This document shows positions 26,275-31,986 of a stretch of DNA of 31,986 nucleotides, one piece after another. Position numbers and translations under genes: made by a program. This DNA comes from Bacteroidales bacterium (GTDB lineage: Bacteria; Bacteroidota; Bacteroidia; Bacteroidales; WCHB1-69): contig JAISAD010000032.1 of the NCBI GenBank assembly GCA_031266895.1, positions 1-31,986 on the forward strand. Direction: 5' to 3'. Position 1 is the first letter of the stretch, and every line of letters begins with the position of its first letter. The notes under the pieces are model-generated. The model searched no databases. It saw nothing but the letters and a program-made list of their open reading frames with translations, and was not told where the DNA came from.

Positions 26275-27015
26275 CTACTCTTTTTTCTGCTTCCCTGTTT
26301 TCTGTTTTTTAGATTTTAAAAGATTAAGAAAGTAACGCCAATGCCAAATCATGTGGAAGAGGGCAATTACTGTCATGGCAATTCCAAACTCCACATGATA
26401 AAGCACTAATGAGCGGTAATTGGAGGGAAAGTTTCGTACATTGACATAATAAGCCAGCATCAAACCGATAATACAGGAAATCAAAAACGATACGGCAAGT
26501 CCGATGTTCCAGATTTTGCGATGCGTGGCCAGCCTATATATCCGGTATTTAGCTAATAGAACAGAAATGAGATAGAAAAAAAGTAATGCAATGCTTAACT
26601 CAAACAGATGATAAGGCGCTTCGACCGGCGGAATAGATTGTATCTGTTCGGGCTGTTGCATCGAAATTACTTCGTTGTCGGGCTGTTGCAATATTTCTGC
26701 TGACAATTGATCATACTCCTGTGTTTCACTGTAGGCCAGGGTGGCGGATGGCGTACTGCTGTCTGTAGAAACGGTTGAGATTTTAGCGGCCGACTGTGTT
26801 GCAGCAGCCGGTTCGTCAGTAGCACTCGCGGTCGATTCTATCTCTTTTGACAATTTCCCATAGTCACAAAAAACGTCTCCATTATTATCGGTAAAAAGTC
26901 CGCATTCTCCATAACAATCCACCGTCCCTCCATAAGGACAATGAATTTGTGAATTTCCTGCAAAATTTCCTATTAAAACGAAAAGCAAAATAGCTATTAT
27001 TTTATTCATTTTCAA
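26275..27015 (-). CDS. Cys-rich membrane protein with three C-terminal membrane helices
   Basis: A 246-residue protein. A signal peptide (residues 1-22) is followed by a compact Cys-rich segment (Cys26, 34, 38, 50; HCPYGGTVDCYGECGLFTD) ending in an acidic loop DNNGDVFCD that resembles a Ca-binding or EF-hand-type loop. A Ser/Thr/Gln-rich linker (about 60-130) leads to three membrane helices (about 137-155, 169-191, 203-226). His136, His165, His207, His221 and His225 lie in or near the helices, in the style of DUF4405/cytochrome b561-like membrane proteins. This suggests redox or haem binding, but I cannot name a function. It is probably co-transcribed with the permease downstream. Confidence 0.75.
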   Translation of the reverse strand: MKMNKIIAILLFVLIGNFAGNSQIHCPYGGTVDCYGECGLFTDNNGDVFCDYGKLSKEIESTASATDEPAAATQSAAKISTVSTDSSTPSATLAYSETQEYDQLSAEILQQPDNEVISMQQPEQIQSIPPVEAPYHLFELSIALLFFYLISVLLAKYRIYRLATHRKIWNIGLAVSFLISCIIGLMLAYYVNVRNFPSNYRSLVLYHVEFGIAMTVIALFHMIWHWRYFLNLLKSKKQKTGKQKKE

Positions 27016-27078
27016 TTACTTATATTGTTTTTAATTTAATTAAATCGTTTTTATGGCAAATGTCCGTTTTTGATTTTG

Positions 27079-27086
27079 CAAAAGTA
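27079..27086 (-). promoter_or_regulatory. -7 promoter box (TACTTTTG) of the 26275-27015 gene
   Basis: TACTTTTG on the minus strand, 64 bp before the ATG at 27015, matches TAnnTTTG and would start a two-gene transcript with the permease. Confidence 0.5.
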
Positions 27087-27118
27087 GAAAAATTTGTTGA
27101 ATTGTGAGGTAAAAAATT

Positions 27119-27853
27119 TTAATGCACTCCTCGCCGTCGTCCTATATTATAAGATATGTAAGCGCACAAATAGAGCGGTTTAGGTTTATTAAACGCCATT
27201 TGTTGCAACGGAGGAAAAATCATATCTATTGTAAAACCGATTTCCAGAGCATGGATAACCAAATCCTTTTGACTGAAATCAAAATTAAGTCCTGTTTTGG
27301 CATAAAAACCCGGTCGTAAAGCCGTCTTGCCAATACCAGCAAAATAGGGACCTCTTCCTACAATATTATCTGTATTGTGCTTATCAGGATCGTAACGTTC
27401 GGTAGAAATTCCAGATCCCGCATTCATGGCCATAATATACATTGGCAACCCCATTCCCAGCGAAAAACCACCCGACAAAGTGTATCTGATACGCACTCCA
27501 CCCCAATAGGGTTTGTGATGTATAGTGCGTTGATAGCCGTATCCTCCTCGCAAAAAATAGAGATCATACAATTTGCCGTAACAAAACGATTTGGCGCTGG
27601 GATAGTAAGAGTTTCTTACTCTAACTTGCTTTGAATGAAAGCTATATAAAAAATCAATTTCCCAAAAATGCTTATTATAGTTATCAGGCGTCCACCCATA
27701 TTGAAAACTGGCGCCCCCCCCCGAAGTATTAACGAAAGCCACTACATTCCATTCGCTCAGCGTAACGGTTTTGTCCACTGCCACACCCACATCCTGTGCT
27801 ATAAGAGATGGCAACAGCCACAAAAAAAGCACAACCAGGCATGTCTTTTCCAT
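27119..27853 (-). CDS. Secreted protein, predicted outer-membrane beta-barrel
   Basis: 244 residues from the chosen ATG at 27851-27853, which gives a proper signal peptide (MEKTCLVVLFLWLLPSLIAQ). An in-frame ATG 12 codons upstream (27889) would place a polar stretch before it and is less likely. The mature part has repeated amphipathic strands rich in Tyr, Gly and aromatic residues (FWEIDFLYSFHS, KLYDLYFLRGGYGYQ, GGVRIRYTLSGGFSLGMGLP, HALEIGFTIDMIF, YLCAYISYNIG), typical of Bacteroidota outer-membrane barrel proteins of about this size. No specific function is recognised. The small lipoprotein gene lies 42 bp upstream on the same strand. Confidence 0.8.
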   Translation of the reverse strand: MEKTCLVVLFLWLLPSLIAQDVGVAVDKTVTLSEWNVVAFVNTSGGGASFQYGWTPDNYNKHFWEIDFLYSFHSKQVRVRNSYYPSAKSFCYGKLYDLYFLRGGYGYQRTIHHKPYWGGVRIRYTLSGGFSLGMGLPMYIMAMNAGSGISTERYDPDKHNTDNIVGRGPYFAGIGKTALRPGFYAKTGLNFDFSQKDLVIHALEIGFTIDMIFPPLQQMAFNKPKPLYLCAYISYNIGRRRGVH

Positions 27854-27895
27854 GTTGCTCGGGTTGAGAAACTTGCTCTGTGCGCACATGCTGTA

Positions 27896-28036
27896 CTACA
27901 CTTGATCCTGTCCTTCAGGTAGCTCCATATTTTGGGTATGATACCCGTAAGCATGACATTTACTTCCTGGCGAACAAGCTGCTAAAACAAGGATAAAGCA
28001 GATAAAAATGCTAAGAATTACAATATTTTTCTTCAT
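27896..28036 (-). CDS. 46-residue lipoprotein
   Basis: The ATG at 28034-28036 opens a frame that ends at TAG 27896-27898. It reads MKKNIVILSIFICFILVLAAC up to a lipobox (LVLAAC), then SPGSKCHAYGYHTQNMELPE and a short acidic end, GQDQV. The mature peptide is only about 26 residues. The signal peptide, the lipobox and the TATCTTTG promoter box 26 bp upstream together make it a real gene. It leads a probable two-gene transcript with the barrel protein. Short Bacteroidota lipoproteins with a Cys-x-Ala-Tyr motif exist, but their role is not known to me. Confidence 0.7.
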   Translation of the reverse strand: MKKNIVILSIFICFILVLAACSPGSKCHAYGYHTQNMELPEGQDQV

Positions 28037-28061
28037 ATTCGCGTTTTTTGTTTTAATTTTG

Positions 28062-28069
28062 CAAAGATA
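28062..28069 (-). promoter_or_regulatory. -7 promoter box (TATCTTTG) of the small lipoprotein gene
   Basis: TATCTTTG on the minus strand in the 93-bp divergent gap between the lipoprotein and the Omp85 gene; it matches the Bacteroidota consensus well. Confidence 0.6.
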
Positions 28070-28129
28070 AAAAAAATAATGTTATCATGTTATTACAACA
28101 TATAAATACTCTTTAAAAATGCTAATCAA

Positions 28130-29869
28130 TTGATATATAGAATATTATTTTTTGTTATTGGATGGGTTTTGGGAACAGAAATGCTGCTTTCGGCTCAAAA
28201 AACAGTTGTTATTTTGACCAGTGATTCGACTATTTCAGCGCTTTTTTCCCAATCGGGAATGAAAATTCGTGCCAAAAGCAGCAAAAAAATAGTGCCTTAT
28301 CTTTCCAAAATGGAGCATTATTACCGTCAGCAGGGATACCTCGCTTTTCAAGTGGATACCTTTTTTGAAGACAATACCCACATTTTTTTGCAACCTTTTG
28401 TCGGGCAACGTTATAAATCTGCCTTTATCTCCATTAGTCCCGAAGATATTCCCTTGATTGAAGAGGCCGAGTGCCACCGTTTTTTGAAACACAATGCACT
28501 GCCAATCGAAGCATACCCTGCTTTTACCACGCAATTGATGCGTTACCTGGAAAATCACGGTTACCCATTTGCCGAGCTGCAATTGGATAGCGTCGTCTTT
28601 TCTGCCGAAAATTGGTATAGTAGATTAAAAATTAGCAAAAATCAATATATTACACTGGATTCTATTCTTATTTCCGGAAATTTAAAAATATCAAAATGGG
28701 TACTCTATCCTCATTTATCATGGCGCAGAGGGAAAATTTACAGTGAAGAAGCGCTACGACAAATTTCGGCACGTACAGCCATGTTGCCTTTCATCACAGA
28801 AATCAGGAGTCCGGGGGTTGAGTTTGTGGAAAATCAGGCTAATCTTTATCTTTTCCTGGATAAGCGTAAAGTCAATCGTTTCGACGGCTATATTGGCATT
28901 GTGCCAGAGAATGAACAGAGTGGGAAAGTGTCTGTTACGGGACAATTGGAGTTGAATCTGAAAAATCTTTTTACACTTGGAGAAACCATTCATTTGCAAT
29001 GGATTTCTCCGGAAAAATTTTCGCAAAATCTGACTATAAATCTCGATTTTCCTTACCTTTTCAGAACGCCAATCGGGGTTTGTTTCGATTTTAATTTAGA
29101 AAAAAAAGATACTACTCATTTGAATCTTAATTTTTTAGCCGGATTAAAATATACTTTTTTGGGCAGTTCTTCTCTCAAGGCCTATTATAATTACACCTCC
29201 TCTACTCTTTTGGATGCAAAAAAATTGCATGCAGCTCAAAATGAAATCCTTTATATTGATTTTCGGAAATCGCTTTACGGCTTGGAATTGCTGCTGTGTC
29301 GTCTTGATCAACTTTACGTGCCGCGCAAAGGATTCGAAATACGGCTAAATGCCAGCGTAGGACAACGTAACATCATTAAAAATCCAAAGGCAGATGCAAC
29401 CTTATACAATAATTTGATTATGAAAAGTTTGCGTTATCAAATAGAGGGTGAAGCAGCCGGCTACATTCCTTTGCATAAGCGCTGGATTATAGTATTGAAA
29501 ATTAATGGTGCTTGGCTTTATGGTAAGCAATTAGTTATAAACGAGCTGTATAAAATTGGGGGAATGCAGACTTTACAAGGCTTTGATGAAAATTCGATTT
29601 TCGCCTCTGCCTACTTGATCGGCATCCCCGAATTGCGTTTTCTCTTTACCAGAAACTCTTATATCCACGCCTTTTTTAACGGAGGATGGTTCGAGCGCAA
29701 ATTACCGTCCGACTACTATCGCGATTACCCTTACAGTTTTGGCATTGGACTCTCTTTCGATGCCAAATTCGGCATTTTTAGCCTGAGTTATGCCTTAGGT
29801 CATGCCCAAAATCATCCTGTCTCATTTAAAACCGGCAAAATTCACTTTGGAATAGCCGTCATTTTTTGA
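28130..29869 (+). CDS. Omp85/BamA-superfamily outer-membrane protein (TTG start)
   Basis: A 579-residue protein. The signal peptide is residues 1-22 (IYRILFFVIGWVLGTEMLLSA). It is followed by POTRA-like segments to about residue 255 (IVPYLSKMEHYYRQQGYLAF, LMRYLENHGYPFAELQL, YITLDSILISGNLKISKWVL) and a C-terminal barrel with the Omp85 pattern near residue 480 (IGGMQTLQGFDENSIFASAY, then ELRF) and the last strand FGIAVIF. It is shorter than BamA, with about two POTRA repeats, so it is a TamA/BamA-like relative, probably in outer-membrane insertion or secretion. No ATG keeps the signal peptide; TTG at 28130 does. A four-codon mini-frame (ATG at 28119) ends at TGA overlapping this TTG. Confidence 0.85.
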   Translation: MIYRILFFVIGWVLGTEMLLSAQKTVVILTSDSTISALFSQSGMKIRAKSSKKIVPYLSKMEHYYRQQGYLAFQVDTFFEDNTHIFLQPFVGQRYKSAFISISPEDIPLIEEAECHRFLKHNALPIEAYPAFTTQLMRYLENHGYPFAELQLDSVVFSAENWYSRLKISKNQYITLDSILISGNLKISKWVLYPHLSWRRGKIYSEEALRQISARTAMLPFITEIRSPGVEFVENQANLYLFLDKRKVNRFDGYIGIVPENEQSGKVSVTGQLELNLKNLFTLGETIHLQWISPEKFSQNLTINLDFPYLFRTPIGVCFDFNLEKKDTTHLNLNFLAGLKYTFLGSSSLKAYYNYTSSTLLDAKKLHAAQNEILYIDFRKSLYGLELLLCRLDQLYVPRKGFEIRLNASVGQRNIIKNPKADATLYNNLIMKSLRYQIEGEAAGYIPLHKRWIIVLKINGAWLYGKQLVINELYKIGGMQTLQGFDENSIFASAYLIGIPELRFLFTRNSYIHAFFNGGWFERKLPSDYYRDYPYSFGIGLSFDAKFGIFSLSYALGHAQNHPVSFKTGKIHFGIAVIF

Positions 29870-29881
29870 TATACTAAACTT

Positions 29882-29889
29882 TAATTTTG
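29882..29889 (+). promoter_or_regulatory. Possible -7 box (TAATTTTG) before the 29927 gene
   Basis: TAATTTTG matches TAnnTTTG 37 bp before the ATG at 29927. The gap after the Omp85 gene is only 57 bp, so read-through is equally possible. Confidence 0.35.
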
Positions 29890-29926
29890 AGCGTTATCAT
29901 CCTTGAATATAAACTAAAGAAATCGC

Positions 29927-30706
29927 ATGAAGAAAATATTAATATCTGTTTTTATCGGACTGTTGTGCTGGAATGTGCAGGCGCAATCACAATTTTACGA
30001 CACAGGAACCCCTACTACCGATACTGCTACTACTATGGTGATGATAGGAGCAAATTTTTCTACGCTTTTTCCTTTTGGCATGATGCGCGATACGTTTAAG
30101 TTAAACCTCAATTTAGGCGGCCTGCTGATGGTGAAAACTAAAACCAATTGGACCTTCGATCTCAATTTTAACTATTTTTTCGCCAGTGATGTGCGCCATC
30201 CGAACACTGTTCTCAGTAATTTAGTGGATGAAAATGGAATTATTCTGGATGGTAACGGATTGCAATCTACTATTTATATGGAGGGACGCTTTTGGCATAT
30301 AGGAGCAGGTTTCGGTAAAGTTATTCCTTTTGACCGGTGGCGAAATTCCGGGCTGTGGCTGCACTGTGATTTCGGCTATTTTGAACATAAAATCAGGATT
30401 AAAGAGCCTGATGATGCCGTACCGCAAATTCTGGGCGACTACCTCAAGGGCTACGACCAAAAGTCGGGCGGATTCAGCATGAGCCAGTTTGTTGGCTATC
30501 TTTTTATGCGGAAAAACAGGGTGGGCAACTTCTATATCGGCATCGAAGTATATGAAATGTGGACAAAACCACTCCGAAATTATATCTTTAACGTAGGGCA
30601 TACCAATAATATCAAACCAGCATTTAGTTGTATGGTTGGCGGAAAATTGGGCTGGTTTATACCGCTTTACGAAAAAAAACGGGTTACCGACCTTTATCGT
30701 TTCTAA
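29927..30706 (+). CDS. Secreted protein, predicted outer-membrane beta-barrel
   Basis: A 259-residue protein with a signal peptide ending at AQA/QSQ (MKKILISVFIGLLCWNVQAQ). The mature part alternates polar and aromatic residues (TFDLNFNYFFASD, FWHIGAGFGKVIPF, LWLHCDFGYFEHKI, MSQFVGYLFMRKN, FYIGIEVYEMW, SCMVGGKLGWFIPLY), as in Bacteroidota outer-membrane barrels. No specific function is recognised. It lies between the Omp85 gene and waaA, with one base between its stop and the waaA start, so it is probably co-translated with waaA. Confidence 0.8.
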   Translation: MKKILISVFIGLLCWNVQAQSQFYDTGTPTTDTATTMVMIGANFSTLFPFGMMRDTFKLNLNLGGLLMVKTKTNWTFDLNFNYFFASDVRHPNTVLSNLVDENGIILDGNGLQSTIYMEGRFWHIGAGFGKVIPFDRWRNSGLWLHCDFGYFEHKIRIKEPDDAVPQILGDYLKGYDQKSGGFSMSQFVGYLFMRKNRVGNFYIGIEVYEMWTKPLRNYIFNVGHTNNIKPAFSCMVGGKLGWFIPLYEKKRVTDLYRF

Positions 30707-30707
30707 T

Positions 30708-31946
30708 ATGCGCTGGCTCTATACTTTGGTTATCAGAAGCTATGCGGCAGGCATCAGGCTGGCGGCGCCGTTTCATGCAAAAGCAAAGTTGTGGTGTTCC
30801 GGTCGAAAATCATTATGGCAAAATTTAGAGTCACAATGCGCCGGGAAATCCAAAATAGTTTGGTTTCATTGTGCTTCGCTCGGCGAATATGAACAAGGAA
30901 AACCTCTGATACAGAAGTTTAAAGCATCTCAATCAGATTGCACCATACTGCTCACCTTCTTTTCCCCATCAGGCTACGAAACGGCAAAGAATGATCCCAC
31001 TGTTGACATTATAACCTATCTGCCCATAGATACCCGTAAAAATGCCATTCGCTTTATCAGAACCGTACACCCAAAATGCGCTGTTTTTGTCAAATACGAA
31101 TATTGGTATAATATGATGCAACAGCTTCATAATCAAAATATTCCATATTATTATATCTCAGCTGTTTTTCGCCCTTCGCAATATTTTTTTAAACCTTGCG
31201 GTCGATGGTTTGCTAAACAGTTACGGCAAGTTACCCATTTTTTTGTACAGAATGAAACTTCGGTAGAGTTATTACAGTCTATTGGCATAAAGCAAATTAC
31301 GCAAACCGGCGATACCCGTTTTGATCGTGTATTCGCTATTGCCTCGCAAGATTATCAACTTCCTGAAATAGAATTGTTCAAACAGAATAAGAAACTGTTT
31401 ATAGCCGGTAGCAGCTGGCCTCCCGACGAGACTTTACTGGCTGCGCTTTTCCCAAAAATAGCTGCCGACTATAAATTGATTATTGCACCACACCGTACTG
31501 ATCATGAGCATATTAAATCTATTTTGCAAAAATACGCGCTTTACAGGCCGCAATGCTATACCAAAGCCTCGCCGACTGATTTAGTTAATGCGCAAGTGCT
31601 TGTTATCGATTGTATTGGAATTTTGAGCAAGATTTATAAATACAGTCATATTTCATACATTGGCGGCGCTTTCAAAACCGGTCTCCACAACACTCTTGAA
31701 GCAGCCGTTTTCGGTGTACCGCTATTTTTCGGTCCTGCCTACAACAAATTTAACGAAGCGATATCCTTAGTAAAACTTGGCGGTGCTTTTTCAATACACA
31801 CAGCTGAAGAACTTCACGCCATGCTGCAAAAATTTAAAGAAACACCTGCCTGCTATCAGACCGTTTGCGATATTTGCAAACAGTTTATAATTAACAATTT
31901 AGGTTCCGCAGAAAGAATATTTGAAACAATAGAGGAAGATATATAG
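30708..31946 (+). CDS. waaA: 3-deoxy-D-manno-octulosonic acid (Kdo) transferase
   Basis: 412 residues from the ATG at 30708; the frame is open further upstream but that part overlaps the preceding gene. WaaA (KdtA, GT30 family) adds Kdo to lipid A precursors at the inner membrane. Visible features are an N-terminal membrane-associating helix (MRWLYTLVIRSYAAGIRLAA), the ASLGEYEQGKPLI motif containing the catalytic Glu of the family, TFFSPSGYE, the second Rossmann domain (FIAGSSWPPDE, LIIAPHR), and the nucleotide-binding region (YIGGAFKTGLHNTLEAAVFGVPLFFGP). Length fits the Bacteroidota family. Together with the LptF/G permease it places LPS functions in this segment. Confidence 0.96.
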   Translation: MRWLYTLVIRSYAAGIRLAAPFHAKAKLWCSGRKSLWQNLESQCAGKSKIVWFHCASLGEYEQGKPLIQKFKASQSDCTILLTFFSPSGYETAKNDPTVDIITYLPIDTRKNAIRFIRTVHPKCAVFVKYEYWYNMMQQLHNQNIPYYYISAVFRPSQYFFKPCGRWFAKQLRQVTHFFVQNETSVELLQSIGIKQITQTGDTRFDRVFAIASQDYQLPEIELFKQNKKLFIAGSSWPPDETLLAALFPKIAADYKLIIAPHRTDHEHIKSILQKYALYRPQCYTKASPTDLVNAQVLVIDCIGILSKIYKYSHISYIGGAFKTGLHNTLEAAVFGVPLFFGPAYNKFNEAISLVKLGGAFSIHTAEELHAMLQKFKETPACYQTVCDICKQFIINNLGSAERIFETIEEDI

Positions 31947-31986
31947 TAATTTTACGGACTCAGGGGTTAATGCAGGGAAATGTTCG

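Noticed and set aside
30636..30707. Upstream start of waaA overlapping the preceding gene
   Set aside because: The added 24 residues merely read the preceding gene's end in another frame; the ATG at 30708 begins the expected membrane helix right after that gene's stop.

Overview
The window looks like a chromosomal segment of a Bacteroidota bacterium, perhaps Bacteroidales-like. The evidence is TAnnTTTG-type -7 promoter boxes before several genes, a nusA-infB pair whose IF2 has a long Lys/Pro/Glu-rich N-terminus, and typical Bacteroidota families (four-helix-bundle S23-like protein, U32 peptidase, LptF/LptG permease, Omp85 barrel, Kdo transferase). The species cannot be named from the sequence.

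Region 1 (1-12881, all minus strand) is an accessory RHS polymorphic-toxin locus. Read in the direction of transcription it holds: a 3088-residue SpvB/TcdB/RHS protein whose variable tail resembles a phospholipase A2 of the parvovirus type; a 179-residue membrane-anchored protein that could be its immunity partner; a detached second RHS tip with a TIGR02594/CHAP-like peptidoglycan hydrolase tail; a 203-residue putative lipoprotein that could be the immunity partner for that tip; and a tandem array of secreted lipocalin-like genes with a 915-bp period, made of a 3' remnant, one full copy, and one copy running off the window. The RHS core is GC-rich and the tips and small genes are AT-rich, as expected for exchanged cassettes.

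Region 2 (12882-13604) is a boundary: about 530 bp without a convincing gene, then tRNA-Gln(UUG) and a strong intrinsic terminator.

Region 3 (13605-23184, plus strand) is a tightly spaced run nusA-infB-pdxA-like-sbcD-sbcC. The PdxA-like protein keeps the fold-level motifs but has replaced all three metal-binding histidines and several substrate-binding residues of the known enzyme. This is the most unexpected observation in the core part of the window. A four-helix-bundle gene (23320-23751) follows and converges on the next block through a hairpin covering both stop codons.

Region 4 (23761-28036, minus strand) holds a U32 peptidase/TrhP-like protein, an LptF/LptG-family permease, a Cys-rich membrane protein, an outer-membrane-like protein and a 46-residue lipoprotein. 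Region 5 (28130-31946, plus strand) holds an Omp85-family protein with a TTG start, another predicted barrel protein, and waaA, the Kdo transferase. Regions 4 and 5 are dominated by cell-envelope functions (LPS transport and synthesis, outer-membrane proteins).

The best candidate for an under-described system is the two-toxin RHS locus with its candidate immunity genes. The best candidate for a new protein function is the altered PdxA homologue.
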